Source: Acidobacteriota bacterium (GTDB lineage: Bacteria; Acidobacteriota; Terriglobia; Terriglobales; Acidobacteriaceae). Taken from it: a stretch of DNA of 12,056 nt. The notes under the pieces were generated by a model that was given only the letters and a program-made list of their open reading frames with translations, was not told the origin of the DNA and did not search any database. The DNA is taken from NCBI GenBank assembly GCA_003223595.1, contig QHVR01000132.1:1-12056 (forward strand). The letters run 5' to 3'. Below are positions 1-8,188 of this stretch, one piece after another (positions within the stretch are counted from its first letter, which is position 1; each line of letters starts with the position of its first letter). The position numbers and the translations under genes are program-made.

Positions 1-381
1 CCGCAAGTCTTTGGCCAGATCGTGCCCATAAAAGATGTTGTCGCCCAGCACCAGCGCACACGGACTTCCCTGCAGAAATTCCTCGGCCAGCAGAAATGCC
101 TGCGCGATTCCTTCCGGTTTTTTTTGGACGTGATATTGCAGATCAATTCCGAACTGCCTTCCATCTCCCAGTAGCGCCTCGAACTTGGGCAGATCCTCCG
201 GGGTGGAGATAATCAGAATTTCGCGGATTCCCGCCAGCATCAGCGTGCACAGCGGGTAGTAAATCATGGGCTTGTTGTAAACCGGAAGCAGGCTCTTTCC
301 CATGGCTCTGGTCACCGGGTACAGCCGAGTTCCCGACCCGCCCGCCAGTATGATGCCTTTGTATTTTTGACCGTCGTTCAT
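1..381 (-). CDS. rmlA: Glucose-1-phosphate thymidylyltransferase (RmlA/RfbA), N-terminal 127 codons only
   Basis: The enzyme joins glucose-1-phosphate and dTTP to give dTDP-glucose, the first step of dTDP-deoxysugar (for example dTDP-L-rhamnose) synthesis in the cytoplasm. The visible part has the nucleotidyltransferase signature GGSGTRL at residues 14-20, the KSLLPVYNKP segment at 29-38 and LGDNIFYG at 112-119, where D114 matches the metal-binding Asp of RmlA. Many RmlA proteins read KQLLPVYDKP, so residue 30 is Ser here where Gln is common. The family is about 290 residues long, so more than half of the gene lies beyond the left edge. The ATG at 381 lies 10 bp after the rmlB stop with no clear Shine-Dalgarno, which suggests one mRNA with rmlB. 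No rmlC or rmlD is visible, so the final sugar cannot be told. Family assignment is secure. Confidence 0.95.
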   Translation of the reverse strand, partial: MNDGQKYKGIILAGGSGTRLYPVTRAMGKSLLPVYNKPMIYYPLCTLMLAGIREILIISTPEDLPKFEALLGDGRQFGIDLQYHVQKKPEGIAQAFLLAEEFLQGSPCALVLGDNIFYGHDLAKDLR

Positions 382-391
382 GATTGAACCG

Positions 392-1456
392 TTAGCCTGA
401 GTAATGCGTTGCAATCCACTCTCGATAGCTGCCGCTGGTTACATCGCGAACCCATGCTTCATTCTCCAAATACCAGCGAACGGTCTTGCGGAGCCCCGTA
501 TCGAATGTCTCTTTTGGCTTCCACTGCAATTCGCGTTCGATTTTGCGGGCGTCGATGGCGTAACGCCGGTCGTGACCGGGCCGGTCTTTCACAAACGTAA
601 TCAACTCGCGCCGTGAAACGCCCTTTGCCGGAGAAATTTCATCGAGGAGATCGCAGATTCTATAGACGATTTCGATATTCGGCTTTTCATTCGATCCGCC
701 GATGTTGTAAGTCTCGCCGGGCTTGCCCTGCGCCAGCACAGCGGCGATCGCTTCGCAATGATCTTCCACGTAAAGCCAATCGCGCACATTCTTGCCATCG
801 CCGTACACCGGCAGCGGCTTGCCCTGCTGCGCATTGAGAATCAGCAGAGGCATGAGTTTTTCGGGAAACTGGAAGGGGCCGTAGTTATTTGAGCAATTCG
901 TGGTCAACGTGGGAAGCCCATAAGTGTGGTGATAGGCGCGCACCAGGTGATCCGAAGCCGCCTTGGACGCCGCATAGGGACTGTTCGGAGCGTACGCGGT
1001 GGTCTCGGAAAACGGCGGATCATTGGGCCCCAGCGATCCATAGACTTCATCGGTGGAGACGTGAAGAAAGCGAAAGCGCGCGCGGTCCGGCTCGCCCAAA
1101 CTCGACCAGTACGCGCGAACCTCTTCCAGTAGCGCGAACGTTCCGTTCACATTCGTGTGGATGAAATCTTCGGGCCCGCGGATGGACCGATCAACATGGC
1201 TTTCGGCGGCAAAGTGCACGATGGCCCGTGGCTGGTGCCGTGCCAGTGTCTTGCGAACCAGTTCGCGATCAATGATGTCGCCCTGCACGAAATGGTAGCG
1301 TGGATTGTCCGCGATGCTTTCCAGGTTGTGGGGATTGCCGGCGTAGGTGAGTTTGTCGAAATTTACAATGGACGCCGACTCATCTCGCATCCGCTGCAAA
1401 ATGAAGTTCGAACCGATAAAGCCCGCTCCACCGGTGACCACAATCAAGTTGTGCAT
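392..1456 (-). CDS. rmlB: dTDP-glucose 4,6-dehydratase (RmlB/RfbB)
   Basis: This extended short-chain dehydrogenase converts dTDP-glucose to dTDP-4-keto-6-deoxyglucose with bound NAD+. The 354 residues match the family's usual size. The Rossmann motif TGGAGFIGS is at residues 8-16. The STDEVYG motif at 134-140 carries the dehydratase Asp136-Glu137 pair, and the YxxxK catalytic pair is Tyr161 and Lys165. NNYGPFQFPEKL (190-201) and a later RPGHDRRYA segment (292-300) are also typical of RmlB. The start at 1456 puts the Rossmann fold right at the N-terminus and fits the family; only a weak purine-rich stretch precedes it. It is followed 10 bp later by rmlA, the partner enzyme of the same pathway. 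An intrinsic terminator lies upstream, so rmlBA may have its own promoter within about 70 bp. Confidence 0.97.
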   Translation of the reverse strand: MHNLIVVTGGAGFIGSNFILQRMRDESASIVNFDKLTYAGNPHNLESIADNPRYHFVQGDIIDRELVRKTLARHQPRAIVHFAAESHVDRSIRGPEDFIHTNVNGTFALLEEVRAYWSSLGEPDRARFRFLHVSTDEVYGSLGPNDPPFSETTAYAPNSPYAASKAASDHLVRAYHHTYGLPTLTTNCSNNYGPFQFPEKLMPLLILNAQQGKPLPVYGDGKNVRDWLYVEDHCEAIAAVLAQGKPGETYNIGGSNEKPNIEIVYRICDLLDEISPAKGVSRRELITFVKDRPGHDRRYAIDARKIERELQWKPKETFDTGLRKTVRWYLENEAWVRDVTSGSYREWIATHYSG

Positions 1457-1523
1457 TCCATCTCAGGGACGCCTTGGGTCTGGCCATCGACACTGCCCGC
1501 CGCGCGAAACTAATGATTGTAAT

Positions 1524-1548
1524 AAAAAAGGACGGGTTTGGCCCGTCC
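1524..1548 (-). terminator. Rho-independent terminator after the double glycosyltransferase gene
   Basis: Read on the minus strand, a perfect 7-bp stem GGACGGG/CCCGTCC with loop CCAAA is followed directly by six T residues. It begins about 21 bp after the stop codon of the glycosyltransferase gene ending at 1570, which is the expected place for a transcription end. It separates the main polysaccharide operon from rmlBA. In the 67 bp between it and rmlB there is a TACAAT hexamer (1521-1516), but no convincing -35 partner. Confidence 0.85.
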
Positions 1549-1569
1549 GTTCCCAATGTTCGATTCGCG

Positions 1570-4032
1570 TTAGCCGGCAATGCGCTCTGATTCAGCTTCA
1601 GACGGGCGGAGTTCGTGCGTACTCGGCCTCTTCGGATGATCCGATTCCAGCCCGAGCAGCTCGAAGTAAGCCCGCTCGATCTCACAGCTGATTTTGTCCC
1701 ATTGATATTCTTCTTCCACCCGCTTGCGCGCGGCTCTTCCAGCCGCCTCTCGAATTGCGGGGTTGGCGATGAGGAAGCTGAGACGATCGCTGAGATCAGC
1801 TACGTCGCCGGCATGAAAGGTAAATCCTGCTCCCTCCACTGCCTCACGATTTTCCGGCACATCGCTGGCAAGAACGCACAATCCCGCTCCCATCGCATCC
1901 AGCAGCGCCAACGAGAGACCCTCCATATCGGATGGAAGGACGAAGATCATCGCATTGCTCAGCAATTCATCAAGATCTTCGCCTGCGACCCAGCCCATGA
2001 TGCGGATTCTGTCGTTGGCGTGTTTCAGCAGTTCTCTCTGATAGTCATCGCAATAACTCGTGCCCCCCGCCATGACGAGCTTTACGTCACTCTCGATACT
2101 CTCGAAGGCTTGCACCAATAAATGACAGCCTTTCTCCGGCGAGAATCTGCCTAAGAACAGCAGGTAGCGGCCCGGCTCCAGCCCCCATTCCAGGATTTTC
2201 TTGGGCTCGGCTCGTGCGCGAAGTAATCCGCCATTGGGAATGTAAACCGCGTCAATTCCGTGGACCTCGCGATAGTGCCGCTCCAGGGTTCTCGACACCA
2301 CCATCGTTTTGTGAGGATACTGCGCCGAGGCGCGTTCACCGATCCGCAGCACCGCCGCCGCCAGTCTTCCCCACTTCTTTCTCTGCCAGTCCAGGCCTTG
2401 CACGGTGACGGCCGTCTTGGTCCCGCAGAGTCGTGGAATGCAGGAGAACAATGCCGGCCCCAGCGCATGATAATGAATCAGGTCATAACGCTGCGTCAGG
2501 GCATGAATCGTGCTCAAGAAGGTGTGGATCACCGTCTCAAAATGCTTAGATCGAAACGTCGGCAGACGAACCAGGCGCATGCCGTTGTACTCGCGCAATC
2601 CTGGCGTGAAGTAGCTGCGGCAGTACACAGTGATCTCGTGCCCCATGCCGGCCAGGCGTTTTCCGGTTTCTTCGTAAAATGATTCGATGCCGCTGTATTT
2701 TGAAATCACGCCTCGTCCGCCGATGAATGCCACGCGGAGCCTGGGCCTTGCGGGTTTGAACGGATCCCTTGCTTTCGATGACAGTACTCGGATTGGAGAA
2801 ATCTGTCTGGACACCTTCCGCGAAATCAGTTCCTCATAGATGCCGCAAAGCGCGGAATAGTGCCCTTCGGGCGTGTGGCGCTCGCGAACGAACTCCCATC
2901 CGGCGCGCCCCATACGATCGCTGATTTCCGGGTTTGCCGCCAGCATCCGGATCGACTGCACCAACTGATTCACGTCTCCGCAGCGGTAAAGGAGCCCGGT
3001 CTCGCCATGGCGCACGAATTCGCGCCGGGAACCCAAGTCGGACGCCACCACCGGCCGCCCTTCCGCATAGGACTCCAGAATCGTTTTGCCCAGCGTCTCG
3101 TATGCGTGCGAAGGAAACAAAGTAAAGCGGGAGCGCCGAATCAGCCGGTCGCGCTCTTCTGCGCTAACGTGACCCACGAACTCCACATTGGACAAATGCA
3201 GATCCGTTTTTATCTTCTGCAGTTCGGGTTTCTGAGGGCCGTCTCCTGCAATGACCAGATGAAGATCGGGAGTGTACTGCAGCGCGCGCAGCAGATCATC
3301 TACGCCTTTTTCTTTAGAAAGCCGACCACAATAAAGAAGGGGAGCATCCGGCGCGGCCTGTGCCAGTTCGTGGGCGCGCTGAAAATGGGGCAACTCTCGA
3401 AAACGGCAGCCGTCCCACCCATGTTCGACGAACTTGTTACGGACAAACCGGCTCGGCGCCAAAAACAGATCGACGCACTTCTGATAGCTCTTCATGCATC
3501 GATGCGCGTAGGCTTCGGCGGCAAGCGCGATCCGAGCTCCCATCCCCGGGTAGCAGTTCGACGGCAGAGCGTGCCAGAAAGCGCCGCCTTTACACCGCTC
3601 GCATGCCTCACCATTGGACACCATGTTGTAGCTGGGACACAGAAGCTTGAAATCATTGAGGTGATACAGCACCGGAACTCTATGCGCCTTCAGTTCCCAC
3701 AGAATCGATGGCGTGAGGTGGTGATAGATGTTTCGCACATGCGCGACATCGGGCCGAAACTCCCGGATCATGCCGCGAATCTTCTGTCTGGCTTCCAAGG
3801 AATAAATCGCCCGCGGCAGCTGCCTTGCCCGGTGCCAGAATCCGGGCGACGACTTGAAATCCACGTGCGGAATAAAATGCGCATCGTACGGCGTGGGCTG
3901 GCCTCGCGGGTCACACATCGAAAAAAGGGCCACCTCGTGTCCCTGGGCGCGCAGCAGTTCCATGACTTCGAACAGGTACATCTCCGTCCCGCTGAAGGCA
4001 TAGTTATACTTATTGCAAAATAAGATTCGCAT
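1570..4032 (-). CDS. Tandem two-domain GT4 glycosyltransferase (820 aa fusion)
   Basis: The protein probably adds one or two sugars to the lipid-linked repeat unit at the cytoplasmic membrane face. Two complete GT-B/GT4 units lie in one uninterrupted frame. Unit one (about 1-400) starts RILFCNKY, has a cysteine set (C132, C144, C147, C160), GRLSKEKG at 236-243 and an EX7E pair E312/E320. A basic linker (about 404-433) leads to unit two, which starts RVAFIGGRG with SKYSGIESF, like the N-terminus of DUF1972-type glycosyltransferases. Unit two has GRFSPEKG at 628-635 and EX7D (E704/D712), a conservative change from EX7E. GT4 proteins are usually 350-420 residues, so this is twice the normal length. 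I chose ATG 4032 because the fold starts there; a longer frame to 4122 exists but its extra 30 residues look non-coding. It overlaps the upstream gene by 23 bp. Sugar and linkage are unknown. Confidence 0.9.
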   Translation of the reverse strand: MRILFCNKYNYAFSGTEMYLFEVMELLRAQGHEVALFSMCDPRGQPTPYDAHFIPHVDFKSSPGFWHRARQLPRAIYSLEARQKIRGMIREFRPDVAHVRNIYHHLTPSILWELKAHRVPVLYHLNDFKLLCPSYNMVSNGEACERCKGGAFWHALPSNCYPGMGARIALAAEAYAHRCMKSYQKCVDLFLAPSRFVRNKFVEHGWDGCRFRELPHFQRAHELAQAAPDAPLLYCGRLSKEKGVDDLLRALQYTPDLHLVIAGDGPQKPELQKIKTDLHLSNVEFVGHVSAEERDRLIRRSRFTLFPSHAYETLGKTILESYAEGRPVVASDLGSRREFVRHGETGLLYRCGDVNQLVQSIRMLAANPEISDRMGRAGWEFVRERHTPEGHYSALCGIYEELISRKVSRQISPIRVLSSKARDPFKPARPRLRVAFIGGRGVISKYSGIESFYEETGKRLAGMGHEITVYCRSYFTPGLREYNGMRLVRLPTFRSKHFETVIHTFLSTIHALTQRYDLIHYHALGPALFSCIPRLCGTKTAVTVQGLDWQRKKWGRLAAAVLRIGERASAQYPHKTMVVSRTLERHYREVHGIDAVYIPNGGLLRARAEPKKILEWGLEPGRYLLFLGRFSPEKGCHLLVQAFESIESDVKLVMAGGTSYCDDYQRELLKHANDRIRIMGWVAGEDLDELLSNAMIFVLPSDMEGLSLALLDAMGAGLCVLASDVPENREAVEGAGFTFHAGDVADLSDRLSFLIANPAIREAAGRAARKRVEEEYQWDKISCEIERAYFELLGLESDHPKRPSTHELRPSEAESERIAG

Positions 4033-5245
4033 GAGTCCTGTTCCGGCGTGCCGCGGCACTTCGCTGTGGAAACAAATCTGCGAAACTCTGCAGATTTTTG
4101 GCCCGGTTGAAGTTCTGGTCAACGTGGGCGGTCGCGCGACGCCTCATCTCTTCCAGCAGCCCGCCGGATTTATCGCCAGTCATCTGTGAATAAATGAACC
4201 GGAGCTGAGCTACACAATCCTGCAGCGAGCCGGGCTGGTACAAGAATCCGGTCTCGCCCGCTCTGACCAACTCGGGGATTCCGGTAATTGCGGGCGCAAG
4301 AACGATCCTGCCTCGGGCCATGGCTTCCATGAGCACAATCGGAATTCCTTCGCTGCGACTGGTGAGCACAACCACATCGGCCGCGTCGTACAGGGCTGGG
4401 AGACGCATTCTCGGAATGTGCCCCAGAAGAGTGACCCGCTCCTGCAGCCCCCATTTTGTTATTAACGATTCCAGCCGGCGGCGCTCTGGCCCGTCACCTG
4501 CGACGCGGCAGGAGAATGGAACTTGGCCAGCGATCAACTCCGCGCAGGCGCGTAGCAGAAAGGCGTGGTCTTTGACTTCGTGCAAGCGTCCCACCGCAAG
4601 CAGGTTGAGCGAATCTGGGTTTTTCTGCGGGGTCGACCGAGTGGCGCGTTCCACTACGTCAACTCCGAGCCGTGAGACGAGAATCTTCCCCGGATCGACA
4701 TCTGGAAATCGCTTCAGAAGGTAATTGCGGTTGTACTCAGAGATGGTGACGCAAAAATCGCATTGCGCGAGTTTGAGATCGAGATAGCTTGCATTCCGCA
4801 GCAGATCCGAGCCGTGCAGCGTCATGCTGAATCCTACGTTCAGCAGGCGTGCCGCGGTCATGCCGATCCATGACCCGAAATATCCGTGATGTACATGGAT
4901 CAGGTCCACATCGTGGTCGCGTAGTAGCGCCGCGTAACACGCCCCCAGAATGGTATGCAGCAGAGCTTTCATCCGCTTGCCCACTGGTTCCCTGCTCGAG
5001 ACGATTCTTATGAGCAGCGGCAGAACGCACTTCCATTTCGAAATGAGCAGCCACATCGCGGGCCCGAGCACCCGAACTGCAGCGTGCTGCAGGACGATGT
5101 CCGGCATCTCCGCTGCGCCCTTAGGGCTGCGCACACTGCCAGTGATGACGACGGCTCCTCTACGCCGCAGTTCCGCGATTTCATCTCCAACGTAGGGCTC
5201 GAGCTCGCAGGGAAACTGGTTGGCGAGATAGGCGATGGTCAACAT
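4010..5245 (-). CDS. GT4-family glycosyltransferase (411 aa)
   Basis: This is a retaining GT-B glycosyltransferase expected to transfer a sugar from a nucleotide donor onto the growing lipid-linked oligosaccharide in the cytoplasm. Numbered from ATG 5245, it has an N-terminal acceptor-side Rossmann half with HVHHGYFG (117-124) and TLHGSDL (142-148). The C-terminal donor half has GRLHEVKDH (219-227), VAGDGPE and the EX7E pair E299/E307 followed by GIPELV, all typical of GT4. Length is normal. The open frame extends to 5380, but the upstream part overlaps the polymerase gene and looks non-coding. ATG 5245 overlaps that gene's TGA by 7 bp (ATGTTGA), which suggests translational coupling. Donor and acceptor cannot be read from the sequence. 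Confidence 0.93.
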   Translation of the reverse strand: MLTIAYLANQFPCELEPYVGDEIAELRRRGAVVITGSVRSPKGAAEMPDIVLQHAAVRVLGPAMWLLISKWKCVLPLLIRIVSSREPVGKRMKALLHTILGACYAALLRDHDVDLIHVHHGYFGSWIGMTAARLLNVGFSMTLHGSDLLRNASYLDLKLAQCDFCVTISEYNRNYLLKRFPDVDPGKILVSRLGVDVVERATRSTPQKNPDSLNLLAVGRLHEVKDHAFLLRACAELIAGQVPFSCRVAGDGPERRRLESLITKWGLQERVTLLGHIPRMRLPALYDAADVVVLTSRSEGIPIVLMEAMARGRIVLAPAITGIPELVRAGETGFLYQPGSLQDCVAQLRFIYSQMTGDKSGGLLEEMRRRATAHVDQNFNRAKNLQSFADLFPQRSAAARRNRTHANLILQ

Positions 5246-6555
5246 TGCGACTCGAGTGCTATCCGTCGCCGTTGCGCGACAAGCATTCCCGCCATGCTGA
5301 ATATGAGGGCATTCACAAACTGGTAGCTCATCACCACGACCGCCGCATTGACCCAGTACACGCCGAGGATGATGGGCCACAAGCGATGGATATGGCGGTT
5401 GAGAAATCCCTCTTCGTGCTCAGGCATCACAGTCCGGCGCAGGCTCCACAACTCCCACATGAGCCAGGCATACAAGCCAAAGCCGACCGCCCCCTGCTCC
5501 GCCAGTAGTTCCAGGTAGGTGTTGTGGGCGTAAAGAATTTTTTCGTGGTACCCGGTGACGTGGCGCGGGAGTTCGTCCTGCATTTGATGAAATCCCCAGC
5601 CCAGCAGCGGTCGCTCTAGAAACATTTCCCAAGCGCCGGAGTACACTGCCTGCCGAAACTCGATAGGGCCTTCTTCATTGAGGCGCTCATCCAGTGTCGA
5701 TCGCAGTTGCTCCGAACTGAACAGCAGTGCCAGAGCGCTGATTGCGACAATGGATATCGCCAGGAATAGCCGCCGGGAACGCGCGCGCCAGAATAGCAAT
5801 GCGACCGCCAGCAGCGCGGCCGCGAATGAGAGCCACACCGCGCGCGTTAACGTTGCCAGGATGGCAATCGGAACCGCGGCCAGCAGCACGGCAAGCGCCG
5901 TTCTCCGCATTTTTCCTCGTATGTAGCTGTGCAACGCGACCAGGCCCAGCACGATCAAGGACACCCCGTTCGCGACTGCCTGCAATAACGGACCGCGTGC
6001 CCGGTCCACGTGAATTCCAAGATCAGGATTCAGAATGAATCGAGGGAAGATGAGAGCGTGCGCCTCAGACAGGAATGCGATGGCCGTGAACGTCAGGTAG
6101 GCGAGGACGACGAGGCAAAAGATTTCAAACTGCCGCAGCCGTGCTTCGCTGGTGAAGATGAGCGCCGCGATGTGGAACATGGCGAACGGCACGACCAGTT
6201 TGGACGCCAGCAGGCTCCATCCCTCCTGATCAAAGCTCTGCCCGGCTACGCTGGCCAGCGCGAGCACCGTCAGCCCAAGCATCGGCCAGGTCGCGCGCTC
6301 GAACACGAACAGATTCTCCCGCAGCAGCGCCGCCCTGCCGGCGACCGCAATCAGCAACACAACGAATGCAACGCGATCGATGGCATAAAACTGCACATCG
6401 GGGTGGCGCAACAGCATCGCGGTGAGCGTCCCCAGAAACAGAAAAGACGGCGCGGAGAACAGAAGCTGCACGGGGAGCAGCATGGTTTTGGCGAGACACT
6501 CGCCAATCCCCCGATCGCGGGGGTGCGCCCACGCTTCCCATGGCAGATCCGGCAT
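5239..6555 (-). CDS. Wzy-like polysaccharide polymerase / O-antigen ligase family membrane protein
   Basis: This inner-membrane protein likely polymerises the flipped lipid-linked repeat units on the periplasmic side (Wzy), or transfers a finished chain to an acceptor (WaaL). About 12 hydrophobic segments can be seen over 438 residues. TLTRAVWLSF at 235-244 resembles the conserved arginine region of the Wzy_C family. After a long periplasmic-type loop (about 281-355) come LLGWGFHQ (317-324) and AHNTYLELLAEQG (343-355), the HN-containing signature of O-antigen ligase/polymerase proteins. The neighbouring co-polymerase and export genes favour a polymerase role. Its ATG shares one base with the upstream stop (TAATG), a typical coupled arrangement. 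An alternative start at Met25 (6483) would remove a hydrophilic N-terminus. Family is clear; polymerase versus ligase is inference. Confidence 0.9.
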   Translation of the reverse strand: MPDLPWEAWAHPRDRGIGECLAKTMLLPVQLLFSAPSFLFLGTLTAMLLRHPDVQFYAIDRVAFVVLLIAVAGRAALLRENLFVFERATWPMLGLTVLALASVAGQSFDQEGWSLLASKLVVPFAMFHIAALIFTSEARLRQFEIFCLVVLAYLTFTAIAFLSEAHALIFPRFILNPDLGIHVDRARGPLLQAVANGVSLIVLGLVALHSYIRGKMRRTALAVLLAAVPIAILATLTRAVWLSFAAALLAVALLFWRARSRRLFLAISIVAISALALLFSSEQLRSTLDERLNEEGPIEFRQAVYSGAWEMFLERPLLGWGFHQMQDELPRHVTGYHEKILYAHNTYLELLAEQGAVGFGLYAWLMWELWSLRRTVMPEHEEGFLNRHIHRLWPIILGVYWVNAAVVVMSYQFVNALIFSMAGMLVAQRRRIALESQC

Positions 6556-7988
6556 TACTCCCCGCTCCCCTGGACTACCGCTCGCACCGTTCTGAGCAGA
6601 ATGCGTGCATCCAACGCGAGGCTCCAGGTGTGGATATATTCGCGGTCCAGCTCCATTCCTCGATCAAACGAAGGATCACGCCGCGCCGTGACCTGCCAAA
6701 GCCCGGTGATCCCCGGCGTGACGTCGAGCCGGGCCAGATGTTCAATATCGTACCCATCGACATCGTCGACCGGGTGGGGCCGGGGCCCAACCAGGCTCAT
6801 ATCCCCCCTGACCACATTCCAAAACTGTGGTAATTCATCCAGGCTGTAACGGCGAAGTATTCTTCCGACGCGAGTTACCCGGGGGTCGTCCCGCATTTTG
6901 AAAAAGGGCCCCACTCGTTGGTTGTTGCGCCGCAACTGCAATTTGAAGCGATCCGCATCGCTCAGCATCGTCCTGAACTTAAAGCAGCGGAACCGCCGCC
7001 CTTTTCTTCCGGCTCGGAGCGCGCAATAAAGCACCGGACCGGGGGAATCCAACTTGATGAATGCGGCAATAACTGCCAGCAGGGGCGATGAGATCACCAA
7101 AGCCGCGCCCGCAATGATTACATCCAGCAGTCGCTTCAAGAAGAGTGCGATAGCGGGCAACTGCTCCGCGCTGAGGCAAATCAATGCTAAGTCTCCAACC
7201 CGCTCAATCTCCTCTGCCGCCGCATGACACCCGAATAATTCCGGAACGATCTGGACATCCAGGCGCAGCCGTTGTGCTTCATTAAGCACCCGCCGTGTGA
7301 GATTGCTGTCGCGCGCTCCCGCAATGATGATCTCGTCCACGAATTCCTTGCGCGCGATTCGCGGCAAGTCCGCGATGCGCCCAATGATTCCATTGCCCAC
7401 GCCTCGCGCATCATCGAGGATGCCGCAAACCCGCCGCCCCAGCCGTGGCTGCCGCGAGAGGTAAGCCGCTACCCGCCGCGCCGCATTGCCAGCACCTACG
7501 ATCAGCACGTTCCGGGTCTCGGTCCGCTCCGGATTCGAGTTCGCTCCAACCCGCAATCGCCATCCCCACAAAGCAATGAAGTGGAGAACTCCGGCGCCAC
7601 AGATCAATGCACTGATCGGCCACGGATACCCCCGCAGCGTGTCAGCCACGCACAACAGCGCGGTCGCCCACAGGATCGATTTCGCGAGAATCTCTCTTTG
7701 CTTGCCAATCCTGAGGCCGTTGAGGTGCAAGCCTTCGTTGTATGCAATGAGCGTGATCAGGGCCGCGTGCAGGATCGCGACGCCCACCAGCGAAATAGGC
7801 TCTCCCGCCGCATACCCGAATGACCACACGCCCGGGAAGAGTTCGCGCAAGGGGACCAAAACAGCACCCACGATCAGCCAATTCAGCGCAACCAGGACCC
7901 AGTCCGCGGCCATCGACCGGAGCCATTTCGATGCCGTACGAGACCGCAATGGGCGCGGTTGCAGCGCCGCGAGCCTGCTCCGCGCCAT
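6555..7988 (-). CDS. Polyprenyl-phosphate sugar-1-phosphate transferase (WbaP/WcaJ-like initiating enzyme)
   Basis: This enzyme starts the repeat unit by moving a hexose-1-phosphate from its UDP donor to undecaprenyl phosphate in the inner membrane. Numbered from ATG 7988 (477 aa), hydrophobic segments at about 28-145 are followed by a Rossmann-like domain with VLIVGAGNAA at 161-170. A membrane hairpin (about 285-310) leads into the bacterial sugar transferase core: KFRTM (337-341), SLDELPQFWNVVRGDMSLVG (382-401) with the catalytic Asp384-Glu385 pair, and GITGLWQV (426-433). Length and domain order fit the polyisoprenyl-phosphate hexose-1-phosphate transferases. The start is uncertain: no Shine-Dalgarno precedes 7988, whereas a TTG at 8045 has AGAGG 6 nt before it and would give 496 aa. 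About 200 bp without a recognisable gene separates it from the CpsD-like gene. The first sugar is unknown. Confidence 0.95.
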   Translation of the reverse strand: MARSRLAALQPRPLRSRTASKWLRSMAADWVLVALNWLIVGAVLVPLRELFPGVWSFGYAAGEPISLVGVAILHAALITLIAYNEGLHLNGLRIGKQREILAKSILWATALLCVADTLRGYPWPISALICGAGVLHFIALWGWRLRVGANSNPERTETRNVLIVGAGNAARRVAAYLSRQPRLGRRVCGILDDARGVGNGIIGRIADLPRIARKEFVDEIIIAGARDSNLTRRVLNEAQRLRLDVQIVPELFGCHAAAEEIERVGDLALICLSAEQLPAIALFLKRLLDVIIAGAALVISSPLLAVIAAFIKLDSPGPVLYCALRAGRKGRRFRCFKFRTMLSDADRFKLQLRRNNQRVGPFFKMRDDPRVTRVGRILRRYSLDELPQFWNVVRGDMSLVGPRPHPVDDVDGYDIEHLARLDVTPGITGLWQVTARRDPSFDRGMELDREYIHTWSLALDARILLRTVRAVVQGSGE

Positions 7989-8188
7989 TATGTCGCTTTG
8001 GCTGGCATTCGCAGCCTGGTCTGTCGATGTGCACTGGCGAACCAATTGCGGCCTCTTCTTACTACCGTGGCCTGAAAACGGTGCTTCACCCGGAATCAGG
8101 CGAGCCCAATCGACCCGCTCCTCATTTCTACGATCAATGGCTGCGAGCGACAAGTGATCCACCTTTCGCGTTGTGACCGTGCACGAAC

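Noticed and set aside
1516..1544. Candidate rmlB promoter with TACAAT at 1521-1516
   Set aside because: The -10 hexamer is fair, but the sequence 17 bp upstream (GGGCCA, inside the terminator stem) does not resemble a -35 box.
2860..4023. Long plus-strand open frame (387 codons) opposite the double glycosyltransferase
   Set aside because: It lies entirely antisense to a clear GT4 gene, shows no recognisable motifs, and is of the kind produced by codon bias on the opposite strand.
4033..4122. 30-residue N-terminal extension of the double glycosyltransferase
   Set aside because: It lies inside the upstream gene and does not fit the GT-B fold, which begins at the ATG at 4032.
6010..6849. Plus-strand open frame (279 codons) opposite the polymerase and phosphotransferase genes
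   Set aside because: It spans the junction of two well-supported minus-strand genes and has a low-complexity, Arg/Gln/Glu-rich composition typical of an antisense shadow.
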